DNA of 64,000 nt from Bryobacteraceae bacterium (GTDB taxonomy: Bacteria; Acidobacteriota; Terriglobia; Bryobacterales; Bryobacteraceae). The notes beneath the pieces are model-generated. The model was not told where the DNA came from. It ran no database searches and was given only the letters and a program-made list of their open reading frames with translations. This document shows positions 44,534 through 53,857 of this stretch, in pieces; the first letter of the stretch is position 1, and each line of letters opens with the position of its first letter. The translations under genes and the position numbers were made by a program. The stretch covers positions 124,001 through 188,000 of the forward strand of contig JAIEPW010000016.1 in assembly GCA_019748195.1 (NCBI GenBank), in the 5' to 3' direction.

Positions 44534-45136
44534 ATGCATTGTAGTCCGGGCGATGGAGAACGGATCAACTCCTTCGCTCTCGTTTCCTATATCCCTGATC
44601 CGCTGGGCAGGTACCTCTCCAACCTCCGCCAGCAACTGGTTCCCGCCTGTAACGCCCTCTCCCACGTTACTGTTCTGCCCCCCCGCTGTCTGGCGGACCC
44701 CCGGAAAGCCTGGGATCAAACCCTGGCCAGGCTCGGGCAATTCTCCTCCTTCGACCTGCATCTGACCGACATCGAGGTTTTTCCAGCCACGCAGGTGATT
44801 TACTTGGCTCTAGGCCAGGGGTATGACCAGCTCGTGGAGATCCACAACGCCCTGAACTCCGACGCCATGGCCTTTGCCGAGCCCTACGAATATCACCCGC
44901 ATGTCACGCTGGCGCAAGATCTTACGTCCGCGAATCTGGCTGAGACGCTGCAAGCCGCGCGGCGCAGTTGGGCGGAGTGTCCCTTTGAGCGAAGCTACAC
45001 GGTAAGCCCCTTAATGTTCGTGCAAAATGCGCTACACACTCCCACGGGCCGGAGTTTTTGGATCGATCTGGAGCAGCATCGTTTGAACGGACATCCCATC
45101 CCTGATCAACCGGTTAGCGCCCACCTGTTGGCCTGA
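44534..45136 (+). CDS. 2'-5' RNA ligase/2H phosphoesterase superfamily protein
   Basis: The 200-residue protein carries the two H-x-T motifs of the 2H superfamily: SHVTVLPP at about residues 43-50 and HPHVTLAQ at about residues 120-127. They are in symmetric lobes, with the usual FDLHLTDIEVF strand between them. Such enzymes act on 2',3'-cyclic or 2'-5'-linked RNA ends or related nucleotides; the substrate is not known here. Confidence 0.82.
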   Translation: MHCSPGDGERINSFALVSYIPDPLGRYLSNLRQQLVPACNALSHVTVLPPRCLADPRKAWDQTLARLGQFSSFDLHLTDIEVFPATQVIYLALGQGYDQLVEIHNALNSDAMAFAEPYEYHPHVTLAQDLTSANLAETLQAARRSWAECPFERSYTVSPLMFVQNALHTPTGRSFWIDLEQHRLNGHPIPDQPVSAHLLA

Positions 45137-45140
45137 TTCT

Positions 45141-45620
45141 TTAGCTTTCAAACATCGGCAACTGCCGCTGATCTTCGGCCTTCTTACCCGGTTTTCGCTG
45201 CCGCAGAGGACTTCCGATGACGCCCAGCACCTGAACCTCGTGGAGCGCAGCGCGCGGCACGAAAAGCTTTTGATTCTGCGGCGTTACCACCGTGAACCCG
45301 TCCGCTTCCAACTGCATCAGGTTATTGCTTACCAGCCCCTCCAAGGTCTCGCCGGTGCGGAAGAAAAGCTTCAGCCACAAACCCGAAGTCTTTGGCCGCG
45401 AAGGAAAAAAGCGATGGTCGCGCCAGCCCTCCGCGGCGTCGAAGTCGCGCACGAAACTGACCGCGACCACCTCGCTCAGCGGTATGGTCAGAATCGTCCC
45501 CGAGGGGCTAAGTAGCTCAATTCCCGACGCTTGCACGAAGTTCTGCGGGTTGACGAAACCGCTCAGCGGCTCCCGGTCCAACCGGGAAACCACCACCTTC
45601 TTGTTCGTCGACCCCGCCAA
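45141..45620 (-). CDS. Conserved protein of unknown function
   Basis: The 159-residue protein (LDREPLSGFVNPQNFVQASGIELLSPSG ... FFPSRPKTSGLWLKLFFRTGETLEGLVSNNLMQLEADGFTVVTPQNQKLFVPRAALHEVQVLG) looks like two small beta-barrel repeats. No catalytic motif is seen. The TTG start at 45620 is supported by AAGGAA six bases upstream; no ATG is available. The basic tail (RQRKPGKKAEDQRQ) could contact nucleic acid, which is only a suggestion. Confidence 0.75.
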   Translation of the reverse strand: MAGSTNKKVVVSRLDREPLSGFVNPQNFVQASGIELLSPSGTILTIPLSEVVAVSFVRDFDAAEGWRDHRFFPSRPKTSGLWLKLFFRTGETLEGLVSNNLMQLEADGFTVVTPQNQKLFVPRAALHEVQVLGVIGSPLRQRKPGKKAEDQRQLPMFES

Positions 45621-45683
45621 GCTATTCCTTTCCGGGAAGATACCCTTCCAAACAATTTCGCGGATATTGTATCATTGGCACAA

Positions 45684-46568
45684 ATGAGCAGTGCGGCGTT
45701 GGCCGTCCAGGTGCGCTGCTTCCTCGACTTCTGCCGGGTCGAGAAAGGTTTGGCGCCCAACTCGATATCCGCCTACCGGCGCGACCTTGAACGGTTCGCC
45801 GCCAACACTGCTGTTTGGCCCCTAACTGCTGAGGCGCTAAGAACTTACGTCGACGGATTGACCGCCTCCGGGATGCATCCCCGAACCGCCGCGCGGCACA
45901 TCACAACCCTTCGCAACTTCTCCCGGTTCCTGGTCCGGGAGGGCGTGGCCACCGAAGATCCCAGCCAGTTCCTGAGTCTGCCGCGGCAATGGGTGCAGCT
46001 TCCTAAGTATCTGAATTCGAACGAGATCGAAGCTTTGCTAGCCGCGCCTGCGCCCTCCAGCCCGGAGTGCTTGCGAGACATCGCCATGTTGCAGCTCCTG
46101 TACGCCACCGGATTGCGTGTCAGCGAGTTGTGTGGCGTCCTCACCGCCGACCTGGACCTCGATCTAGGCACGGCTCGCGTTGTTGGAAAAGGACGCAAAA
46201 CCCGTATTGTCCCGGTCGGAAGCCATGCCATCGCCGCTCTCCGCGCCTACCTCTCCGGCGGCCGGGGCCAAATCCTGAAAGGCCGGATCAGCCCCTATCT
46301 GTTCGTCACCCGCCTGGGCGGCTGCATGACCCGGCAGGGCTTCTGGAAACTGCTCCGCGGCTACGGGCGGAAAGCGGGGATCCGGCGCAAGCTGACGCCC
46401 CATATCCTTCGCCACAGCTTCGCTACCCACCTGGTGGAGGGGGGAGCCGACTTGCGCAGCGTCCAAGTGATGCTGGGCCACGCCGATATCGGCACAACAC
46501 AGATCTATACACACGTGGCGCGTTCCAGGCTGCGCGGCACCATTGATCAACATCATCCGAGGGCTTGA
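45684..46568 (+). CDS. xerD: Tyrosine recombinase XerD
   Basis: The 294-residue recombinase has an N-terminal SAM-like core-binding domain ([26 protein letters not shown]) and a catalytic domain with the full set of residues: Arg in ATGLRVSEL, Lys in [18 protein letters not shown] (His and Arg), His in [13 protein letters not shown] and the nucleophile Tyr. The length and the QIYTHV ending fit XerD/XerC, which resolve chromosome dimers at dif. It is chromosomal housekeeping rather than a mobile integrase: no attachment site or phage gene is nearby. The cca start lies 3 bases after its stop. Confidence 0.9.
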   Translation: MSSAALAVQVRCFLDFCRVEKGLAPNSISAYRRDLERFAANTAVWPLTAEALRTYVDGLTASGMHPRTAARHITTLRNFSRFLVREGVATEDPSQFLSLPRQWVQLPKYLNSNEIEALLAAPAPSSPECLRDIAMLQLLYATGLRVSELCGVLTADLDLDLGTARVVGKGRKTRIVPVGSHAIAALRAYLSGGRGQILKGRISPYLFVTRLGGCMTRQGFWKLLRGYGRKAGIRRKLTPHILRHSFATHLVEGGADLRSVQVMLGHADIGTTQIYTHVARSRLRGTIDQHHPRA

Positions 46569-46571
46569 CCG

Positions 46572-47879
46572 GTGAGCGACTACTTGTTCATGTTGGAGAA
46601 CCACCTGAGCGCGGAACAGTCCGCCGTGGTGGCCGAGGTCCAGGCGGCGGCCGCGCACGCGCACGCCAATCTGTTTCTGACGGGCGGCGCCATGCGCGAC
46701 ATGCTGGCCGGATTCCCCATCCGCGACCTCGATTTCCGCGTCGAAGGCAGCGGGATCAAACTCGCCAAGGCGCTCGAGAAAGCGGGGGCCAAGGTCCTGA
46801 CCACCGACGAAAACCGCAAGCTGGCCGACCTGCTGTTCCCCAACGGTGTCACCGTCGAGATCAGCATGGCCCGCAAGGAGCGCTTCCCCAAACCCGGCGC
46901 CAAACCCCAGGTGCAACCCGCCTCCATTCATGAGGACCTCCGCGGCCGCGACTTCACCATCAACTCCATCGCCCTCTCACTGAACGCCGGCTCCAAGGGC
47001 CTGCTGCTCGATCCCAACAACGGCCAGAGCGATATCCAGCAGCGCGAACTGCGCGCCATCAATAATTACGTCTTCTACGACGATCCAGTGCGCCTGCTGC
47101 GCCTCATTCGTTTCCAGGTGCGCATGGGCTACGCGGTGGAGGAGCGCACCCGCATGCAGTTCGAAAACGCCCGCGACGCCGGGATGCTCGCGCGGATCAC
47201 GTCCGACCAGCTCGCTTCCGAACTGCGCGCCGTCGCCGAGGAGCCCAATATCGCCGACCTCATCGAAGCGCTGGAACGCGAGAAGATGATCGAACTGTTC
47301 TCACCCGCGCTCACCGGGCCCAAACTCAACCTGCCGGCCTTCCACAAGCTGCAAAAGGCCAAGCAGTTGATCTCCGTCGGCGTGCCGGTTCCCGTGCGCG
47401 ACTTCCCGCTGTTTCTGGCCGTGCTGATCGAGAAGCTGAACGCGAAAGAGCGTACCGCGCTCTCCAAGACCGCCTTGCTCACCCGCGGCGATTTCGGCAA
47501 CATCCAGAAGCTTGAAGCAGCCGCCAAGAAGGCGGAACGCGATCTGAAATCAGCCAAGGTGACCAAGCCCTCGCACATTTACCACGCCATCCTGGCAATG
47601 CCTGGCGAGGTGATTTTGTACCTGCTGCTCCATTCCCAACAGAGAATCGTGCAAGACCGAATCCGGAACTACTTCCAGAAGTACCTGATTACGGCAATCG
47701 AGGTGACGGACAAGGAGGTCGCGGCCACGGGCGTGGCGCCGGGCTCGCCGAAGTTCGCCAAGGCGAAGGAAGCGCTGATTGTCGCGCGGTTGGATGGACG
47801 CGCGAAGAAACCCGCTCCCCCGCCGGAGCCTCCGCCTCCGCCCCCGGCGCCCACCGGCGCCTTCGCCCGGCGGCACTAA
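46572..47879 (+). CDS. cca: CCA tRNA nucleotidyltransferase/poly(A) polymerase family
   Basis: The 435-residue class II nucleotidyltransferase starts with GTG at 46572. It shows LTGGAMRDMLAG (the G-G-x-x-R-D motif), RDLDFRVEG (the catalytic D-x-D), LRGRDFTINSIAL and the RNA-binding segment DDPVRLLRLIRFQVRMGY. The ~150-residue C-terminal region is non-canonical and ends with a Pro-rich tail (PPPEPPPPPPAP). It adds or repairs CCA on tRNA 3' ends, or adds poly(A); these paralogues cannot be distinguished here. Confidence 0.92.
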   Translation: MSDYLFMLENHLSAEQSAVVAEVQAAAAHAHANLFLTGGAMRDMLAGFPIRDLDFRVEGSGIKLAKALEKAGAKVLTTDENRKLADLLFPNGVTVEISMARKERFPKPGAKPQVQPASIHEDLRGRDFTINSIALSLNAGSKGLLLDPNNGQSDIQQRELRAINNYVFYDDPVRLLRLIRFQVRMGYAVEERTRMQFENARDAGMLARITSDQLASELRAVAEEPNIADLIEALEREKMIELFSPALTGPKLNLPAFHKLQKAKQLISVGVPVPVRDFPLFLAVLIEKLNAKERTALSKTALLTRGDFGNIQKLEAAAKKAERDLKSAKVTKPSHIYHAILAMPGEVILYLLLHSQQRIVQDRIRNYFQKYLITAIEVTDKEVAATGVAPGSPKFAKAKEALIVARLDGRAKKPAPPPEPPPPPPAPTGAFARRH

Positions 47880-47961
47880 TCCGCCCCTCCCGGGAACCGC
47901 GGAACGCTTGAGACGTAATGAGCCGGCAGCAGACCTGTAAATGGACTGTTAAGGCTCTACC

Positions 47962-49263
47962 ATGCATCCTTACCGTTGTTTCCGTTTTCTGAGTGCGCTG
48001 ACACTAATGGGCGGGTGCGCCGCGAACGAGTCCCCGTCGCCCACCACTGCCTGGATCAACGGGCGCTGGTTCGATGGCGCTACCTTCGTGTCACGCACCG
48101 TGTATACGCAGGGAGGAAGGCTCACCCTGAAGCCGCCTGCCTCGATCGACCGGACCGTCGACCTGCGGCAGGGCTACGTTACCCCCGCTTTCGCCGAGGC
48201 GCACAACCACAACATCCCCAGCCCGGACACCGCCGCCACCATCCGGACCTACCTCTCGCAGGGAATTTTCTACGTGATGATCCAGGAAAACCAGCCGGGC
48301 ACGCGCGAACGTCTCGCTGGAACCATCAAACGTTCCAAGCTCAGTCGATGTCGCCTTCGCCAACGGGGCGTTTACCGCGCCGGGAGGGCATCCTTCGGCG
48401 CTCGTCGCGCGGAACATCCAACGCGGCGGCATGACCGAGCTCGACCGCGACGGCGGGTTCCTGCTCCCGGTCGCCACCGTCGCTGACGTGGAAAGACAAT
48501 GGGCGCAGCGGGTCCGGGTTCAGAAGCCCGACTTCATCAAGATCATGCTGGTCTACTCTGAGGACCGTGCGGCCCGCCGTCCGCGACCGGATGGCGACCG
48601 GCACGGCCTCGACCCCGATAAGCTCCCGCGCCGGATTGCACAACTCGCGCACCGCGACGGCCTTCGAGTGTCGGCCCACGTGGAAAGCGCCCACGACTTC
48701 GCAGTCGCGGTGGCCGCAGGCGCGGATTTAATCGCGCACATGCCCGGCTTCTGGCCCGACCCCGAGCGCATTGCCAAGTACGGGCTGGACCTCTACAAGA
48801 TCTCTGAAGAGTTCGCGCGGCGCGCCGCACGCCGGAAAATCACCGTAGTGACCACGCTCGGCGAGTCTTGCGGCTTCTGGCGGATACCACCGGCGAATCC
48901 GAAAAGCGATTCCCGGGACTGGGGAAGGTTCGCGGTCCCTTACTCGACCTGTACCGCCACAACATCTCAGTGCTGGCGCGGAACGGTGTGCGCCTCGCCA
49001 TCGGGAGCGATTCCTTCCGTGGGACCTCGGTTGCGGAGGCACTGGCCATCCATCAGACGGGCTTGATGCCGGCCGCCGATTTGCTTCGGGCTCTCTCGAC
49101 GAACGGCGCTGTCGCGGTGTTCCCCAGGCGAGCCCCGTTCGGCCTCGCCGAGGGCGCGCCGGCCGACTTCCTGGTTCTCGATCAAGATCCGCTCGCCGAT
49201 TTCAACGCCATCACCCGCATCCGGACCCGGGTTAAGTCCGGCCAGGAGCTTCTCGTGCAGTAA
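47962..49263 (+). pseudogene. Amidohydrolase-type lipoprotein with two compensating frameshifts
   Basis: The gene opens with a lipoprotein signal (lipobox LMGGC near residue 19). WINGRWFDG and YVTPAFAEAHNHNI, the metal-binding H-x-H of amidohydrolases, follow. Near 48330-48345 the coding frame moves by one (SVDVAFANGAFTAPGGHPSAL continues in frame 2), runs through DGLRVSAHVESAHDFAVAVAAGADLIAHMPGF, and near 48862-48868 returns to the first frame (TTGESEKRFPGLG ... GVRLAIGSDSF ... ADFLVLDQDPL). Without the shifts it would be a complete ~430-residue periplasmic metal-dependent hydrolase. Either a decaying gene or two sequencing errors explain it. Confidence 0.85.
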
Positions 49264-49316
49264 GCTTCCAGCGCCGCGCGAGAGAGGAATGCTTCCGGAA
49301 TCGCACTAATACAGTG

Positions 49317-49688
49317 ATGACCTGGTTATTGTCGCTGATCCTGTTGCTTCCTCCCGCGGACGCGAAGCCCGCCGCCCCCGCGTCCACCAAGGCACAGCTT
49401 TCCGATACCCAAATAGAAAAGGACATCCGCGCCCGTCTGGCGCGCTCCAAAATGGCCGCCGACAACTTCACCGTCCGCGTGCAAGGCGGTATCGCGACCT
49501 GGGAAGGCAAGACCGACGTGATCCAACGGAAAGGCGCGGCCACGCGCATGGCCAGGTCAGCGGGAGCGAAGGCCGTGGTCAACAACATCAAGGTGAGTGA
49601 AGCGGCGCGCCGCCGGGCCTCCGCCGGGCTCGACAAGGGCGCGCGTCGCGCCCAGGTGAAACGAACCGAAGTGCCCAATCGCAACTAG
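49317..49688 (+). CDS. Secreted BON-domain protein
   Basis: The 123-residue protein has a signal peptide (MMTWLLSLILLLPPADA). A BON domain follows (about residues 30-95: DTQIEKDIRARLARSKMAADNFTVRVQGGIATWEGKTDVIQRKGAATRMARSAGAKAVVNNIKV), and the tail is basic. BON domains bind phospholipid or serve as periplasmic stress proteins (OsmY type). Its stop overlaps the bshC stop by two bases of a shared CTAG. Confidence 0.88.
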   Translation: MTWLLSLILLLPPADAKPAAPASTKAQLSDTQIEKDIRARLARSKMAADNFTVRVQGGIATWEGKTDVIQRKGAATRMARSAGAKAVVNNIKVSEAARRRASAGLDKGARRAQVKRTEVPNRN

Positions 49689-51235
49689 AGCGTCAGCACC
49701 TGGTGATCCGGGCAGTCCAGGTGCACATGCTCGTACAACCGGGCGGGGAGATCCAGGCCGTGCTGCGCCAGGAACGGCAGCATGGAGTAAAAACGCTCCT
49801 GCAGGTGCTCGTGCGGATATAGCAGTCCGCCCAGATACGCTGCTTCCGCCTGGGCGCGCTCATCCCGGCGCAGCGCCTCGCGAGCGGTTTTCTTGGCCAT
49901 GCGGTCCAACTGGTACAGAATCTTGGCGCGGCTCTTCTTCATTGCCTTAGCCAGCGACGGATCGAAACGGAGCAGGTCCGCGATCAGCGTATCGACATTG
50001 CGGCCGATCTGATCGTTGGCGGAGGCGAAATGCTTTTCCAGCACCACCGGCACCAGGGCCGCGGAGATATGCTCCTTCAACGTCTCGCGGTGCACCGTCA
50101 CATCGGGCACGCTAAGCCGGTAGCGGTCCAGCAGCTTCCGGCCGCGCGAATCGAGCAGCGTAAACCCGGCCCGCGGAATGGAGACCGGCATCCGGCCCAG
50201 CAGTTTCTCATATAGAACGTGCGATTGCCCCAGATAGGCGATCTCCGCCGGACCGCCGACATAAGCCACCGTGGGCAGCAGGTAATCCTGCATCACCGGC
50301 CGCAGCAGCGCATTTGGCGAAAGCGCGTGTGGACGCTGCGAGAAATCGGCGAAATCCGGATCACCCAGGCGCAGCGTGCGGCGCACCCCGTCCGCCAGGT
50401 GGAAGAACATGTGCGATCTGCCGTCCACCAGAACCTGGGAATGGTAGCCCGCGGCCTCCAGTTCCTGGCTGCGCGTCTTCAATGCATCCAGCAGGCTGGC
50501 GGCTTTCTCGAACGCCAGCGCGAGGAACGGGCTGGCGGTATCCCGGACCTGCGGATCCAGCGGGTCCAGGAAAATCAGGCCGAAGGGGGCCAGCAGGTCG
50601 CGGATCAGGTTTGCGAACGCCCGTCCCAGGGTCTCGCCCGGCTGATACGCCCGTTCCACCTTGGCGATCACTTCCGCCGCGAACGGGAACTCGGCCAGCG
50701 CCGCGCGCAGCGATTCCACCGGCGAATGCTCGATCACCACCGTGCCCGCCGGCTGACCTTGCTTCGGCGTCGCGCCCACTTCCAACGACACCGGCTGGCG
50801 ATTGGCGTCAAAGGTCCAGGCGCGGCGGATCTCTTCGTAGTCGTGATCCTCGGTTGCCAGCCAGAAGATCGCCACGGCGGGCTGTCCGCTGTCCCGCAGC
50901 CGGGACGCTAAACGCGCTGCCGTCAACGCTTTATAGATCGTGTAAGCGGGGCCGCCGAAAAGCCCCACCTGTTGCCCGGTAACCACCGCGACCGTTCCCG
51001 GCTGCTCGAACAGGTCGATCCACGGGGAGGGGCCGTTGGCCGCGCGCAGCGCCTCCGCCATGGCGGATCTGCGATCCTGAGGGTACTGAATTTCCGCCGC
51101 CGCCCGCTCCAGCGACGCCGGATCGAACGGGTTGTGGCGATAGAACCGCTCCACCCGGTCAAAATGGGTCAGGTAGTCCGCGAACAGGCGGCTGATACCA
51201 GGCAATCGGTGCTGCGGAAGACACTGAGCTTCCAT
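49685..51235 (-). CDS. bshC: Bacillithiol biosynthesis cysteine-adding enzyme BshC
   Basis: The 516-residue protein fits the BshC family over its whole length: the nucleotide-fold domain with VVTGQQVGLFGGPAYTIYKALTA, then FWLATEDHDYEEI, LPTVAYVGGPAEIAYLGQ, and a C-terminal coiled-coil region (residues ~400-480, MKKSRAKILYQLDRMAKKTAREAL). It adds cysteine to glucosaminyl-malate, the last step of bacillithiol synthesis. Neither bshA nor bshB is in the window. Confidence 0.94.
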   Translation of the reverse strand: MEAQCLPQHRLPGISRLFADYLTHFDRVERFYRHNPFDPASLERAAAEIQYPQDRRSAMAEALRAANGPSPWIDLFEQPGTVAVVTGQQVGLFGGPAYTIYKALTAARLASRLRDSGQPAVAIFWLATEDHDYEEIRRAWTFDANRQPVSLEVGATPKQGQPAGTVVIEHSPVESLRAALAEFPFAAEVIAKVERAYQPGETLGRAFANLIRDLLAPFGLIFLDPLDPQVRDTASPFLALAFEKAASLLDALKTRSQELEAAGYHSQVLVDGRSHMFFHLADGVRRTLRLGDPDFADFSQRPHALSPNALLRPVMQDYLLPTVAYVGGPAEIAYLGQSHVLYEKLLGRMPVSIPRAGFTLLDSRGRKLLDRYRLSVPDVTVHRETLKEHISAALVPVVLEKHFASANDQIGRNVDTLIADLLRFDPSLAKAMKKSRAKILYQLDRMAKKTAREALRRDERAQAEAAYLGGLLYPHEHLQERFYSMLPFLAQHGLDLPARLYEHVHLDCPDHQVLTL

Positions 51236-51345
51236 AAGTGTTCTCGCCGTCGATTGCTGGCGACGGTTCCAAGGGTAACAGATGAAGCTTCTAGGACGAA
51301 AGTATCGGAAAAAGGTTATGGTGTAATGAATCCGAGAAGACCGTG

Positions 51346-51672
51346 ATGGATGAACAGGAATTTCAGCGCCGGGCCGATGAGGCGATCCAGGGCTTGTACC
51401 GGCAGCTCAACAAAGCCTCCGACAACTGGGACTTCGAAGCCGACCTCAACTCCGGCGCGCTGGCGATCGAGTTCGAAGAGCCCAAAGCCAAGTTCGTGGT
51501 CAGCCCCAACTCGCCCGTCCGCCAGATCTGGGTCTCCGCCCACTCCACTTCCTTCAAGCTCGACTGGAACCCGGAACGCAGCGCCTTCGTGCTTTCCGCC
51601 ACCGGGCAAAGCCTCAGGGAGCTGATCGAGGACGCCATCCGCAAGCAAACAGGCGAGGAAGTCAAGCTGTAA
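51346..51672 (+). CDS. cyaY: Frataxin-like iron donor protein CyaY
   Basis: The 108-residue frataxin fold has an N-terminal helix with acidic residues (MDEQEFQRRADEAIQGLYRQL), strands with FEADLNSGALAIEFEEPKAKFVVSPNSPVRQIWVSAHSTSFKLDW and the final helix SLRELIEDAIRKQTG. It modulates iron delivery and IscS activity in Fe-S cluster assembly. It starts at the ATG at 51346, with a GTG one codon upstream, and lies seven bases before hemW, whose product needs an Fe-S cluster. Confidence 0.9.
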   Translation: MDEQEFQRRADEAIQGLYRQLNKASDNWDFEADLNSGALAIEFEEPKAKFVVSPNSPVRQIWVSAHSTSFKLDWNPERSAFVLSATGQSLRELIEDAIRKQTGEEVKL

Positions 51673-51678
51673 CCAACC

Positions 51679-52776
51679 ATGCCCGGCGTGTACCTGTCAT
51701 TTCCGTTCTGCGGCCAGAAGTGTACTTATTGCAACTTCGGGTCGGGTGTATTTCCGCAAAGCCTTTCCGAAGAGTACCTGGCGGCGCTGAAGCATGAGAT
51801 CGCCGCTTTCGGCTGGAACTGGACGCCAGACACGCTCTTCCTCGGCGGCGGCACGCCCAGCCTGATGGAACCCGACGTGATCGAGGACCTGCTGGACGCT
51901 GTGCCGGGCAAGCCCTGGCGGGAAGCGACGCTCGAAGCCGCCCCCGGTTCCTTCGACGCCGCCAAGGTGCAAGCCTGGATTCGCGGCGGCGTCAATCGCG
52001 TCAGCCTCGGCGCGCAGTCCTTCGTAACCGCCGAACTCCGCCGCACGGGACGCCGGCATACCGCCCAGACCGTCGAAGCCGATTGCGCCCTGCTGCGCGA
52101 TCGCGGCATCACCAATTTCAACCTGGACCTGATCGCGGGACTTCCGGGCCAGACGCCGGCCAGCTTTCAGGAATCGCTCGACGAAATCGCGAGGCTCGAT
52201 CCGCCGCACGTCTCCGTCTATATGCTGGAAGTCGATGAAGATTCGCGGCTCGGCCTCGAGATCCTGAACCATGGCTCGCGCTACGGCGCGGGCGATGTCC
52301 CCGGCGACGACGCCATCGTCGAGATGTACGAAACCGCGGTGGACCGCCTGGCCGCGCTCGGCATGCATCGCTACGAAATCTCCAATTTCGCCAAGCCCGG
52401 CTTTGAGTCGGAGCACAACCTGAAATACTGGCGTCTGGAGCCATACGCCGGCTTCGGCGCGGACGCTCATTCGCTGGACGGCGGCGTGCGATGGCGCAAC
52501 GTGGAATCGCCGTCCGAGTATGTGAAGCGCTGGCGCGAGGGCCGGTCCCCCGCCGAAGACCGCACCGAGGCGTGCTTCGCCGAGGAGAAGTTTTTCGTCG
52601 GCCTGCGCCTTTCCGAAGGCGTCCGCGCAACCGACACGGAACGCGACTTCTATCGTGAACCCATCGCACGCTTCATTGAGCAGGGGCTGCTCGAAGACGG
52701 CGGCGGCGTTCTGCGGCTTACGCGGCGCGGCGTCCTGCTGTCCAACGAAGTGTTTGAGGAGTTTGTAAACCCATGA
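51679..52776 (+). CDS. hemW: Radical SAM haem chaperone HemW
   Basis: The 365-residue protein has the radical SAM motif in [11 protein letters not shown] (Cys-x3-Cys-x2-Cys), GGGTPSLM (SAM binding), the LGAQSF region and the C-terminal HemW domain ([17 protein letters not shown]). Family members were long annotated as oxygen-independent coproporphyrinogen III oxidases, but HemW lacks that activity and inserts haem into respiratory enzymes. The extra Cys that follows CxxxCxxC in HemN is Gly-Ser here, favouring HemW. It overlaps the aldolase by ATGA. Confidence 0.9.
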   Translation: MPGVYLSFPFCGQKCTYCNFGSGVFPQSLSEEYLAALKHEIAAFGWNWTPDTLFLGGGTPSLMEPDVIEDLLDAVPGKPWREATLEAAPGSFDAAKVQAWIRGGVNRVSLGAQSFVTAELRRTGRRHTAQTVEADCALLRDRGITNFNLDLIAGLPGQTPASFQESLDEIARLDPPHVSVYMLEVDEDSRLGLEILNHGSRYGAGDVPGDDAIVEMYETAVDRLAALGMHRYEISNFAKPGFESEHNLKYWRLEPYAGFGADAHSLDGGVRWRNVESPSEYVKRWREGRSPAEDRTEACFAEEKFFVGLRLSEGVRATDTERDFYREPIARFIEQGLLEDGGGVLRLTRRGVLLSNEVFEEFVNP

Positions 52777-53816
52777 TCGACCTCCGCAGCGATACCGTAA
52801 CCCGGCCCACCCCGGCCATGCGCGCCGCCATGAGCAATGCCGAAGTCGGCGACGATGTTTACGGCGAGGATCCCACCGTCAACCGCCTGGAGCGGCGCGC
52901 CGCTGAGATCGCCGGCAAGGAAGCGGCCCTCTTCGTCCCCACCGGCACCATGGGCAACACCATCGCCATCAAGCTCCACACCGTGCACGGGCAGGAGGTG
53001 ATTTGCGACTGGCAGTCCCACATACTCGATTGGGAGCTGTCGATGAGCGCCTGGTTCTCCGGCTGTCTCATCCGCGCTATTCCTACCGCGGACGGGATGC
53101 TGCGCTGGAGCGAAATCGAAAAGTTCCTGCGTCCCGACGGTCCGCATTGCGCCCCCACCACGCTGGTGGAGATCGAGAACACGCACAACTTCGCGGGCGG
53201 CGCCGTGTATCCGCAGGAAACCATCGACGAGATCTGCCGCGGGGCGCACGCGCGAGGCCTGGCCGTCCACATGGACGGCGCGCGCGTGTTCAATGCCGCG
53301 GCCGCTACCGGAACGCCGGTGGCGCGCATCGCCCGCGACGTCGACACCCTCATGTTCTGCCTGTCCAAGGGACTCGGCGCTCCGGTGGGATCGATGCTGT
53401 GCGGCTCCGCGGCTCTAATGAGCAAGGCTCGCATGTACCGCAAGCGTCTGGGAGGCGGCATGCGGCAGGCCGGAGTCCTGGCCGCCGCCGGGCTGATCGC
53501 GCTGGAGGAGATGCCCGCCCGCCTGGGCGAGGATCACGCCAACGCCGCCTATCTTGCCGCCGAGCTCGCGAAACTGCCCGGCGTCCATGTGAAACCCGTC
53601 GCCACCAACATCATCATCTTTGATCTCGCGGCGGACCTGGACGCCCCCGCTCTCACCGGCGCGCTGAAGGATCGCGGCATCTTGATGAGCGCCTTCGGCC
53701 CCACCCGCGTGCGCGCCGTCACGCACTTCGATGTCTCACGCGAGGACTGCACCCGCGCCGTGGAGGCGATCGCCCAACTGACGGCCACCGCCGCCGGCTC
53801 CGCAAAAGCAAAATAG
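52773..53816 (+). CDS. ltaE: Low-specificity L-threonine aldolase
   Basis: The 347-residue PLP enzyme starts [20 protein letters not shown], the family signature. It shows [28 protein letters not shown], and the PLP Lys in [15 protein letters not shown]. It cleaves threonine (and allo-threonine) to glycine and acetaldehyde. It overlaps hemW by four bases. A hairpin overlapping its stop codon lies between it and the convergent TPR gene. Confidence 0.95.
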   Translation: MIDLRSDTVTRPTPAMRAAMSNAEVGDDVYGEDPTVNRLERRAAEIAGKEAALFVPTGTMGNTIAIKLHTVHGQEVICDWQSHILDWELSMSAWFSGCLIRAIPTADGMLRWSEIEKFLRPDGPHCAPTTLVEIENTHNFAGGAVYPQETIDEICRGAHARGLAVHMDGARVFNAAAATGTPVARIARDVDTLMFCLSKGLGAPVGSMLCGSAALMSKARMYRKRLGGGMRQAGVLAAAGLIALEEMPARLGEDHANAAYLAAELAKLPGVHVKPVATNIIIFDLAADLDAPALTGALKDRGILMSAFGPTRVRAVTHFDVSREDCTRAVEAIAQLTATAAGSAKAK

Positions 53817-53841
53817 CCGGAGGTCACAGGGACCCCCGGCT
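53815..53841 (-). terminator. Intrinsic terminator of the TPR gene
   Basis: The hairpin pairs AGCCGG (53815-53820) with CCGGCT (53836-53841) and GGTC (53822-53825) with GACC (53831-53834), with one A-C mismatch and a five-base loop. Read on the minus strand it is followed by TATTTTGCTTTTGC, a T-rich tail. It therefore serves the leftward TPR gene and overlaps the ltaE stop codon. Confidence 0.6.
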
Positions 53842-53857
53842 TCCAGGAGCACGGCGG

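Noticed and set aside
45684-46568. Tyrosine recombinase as sign of an integrated element
   Set aside because: The protein matches XerD over its full length, sits next to cca, and no attachment repeats, tRNA or phage genes are near.
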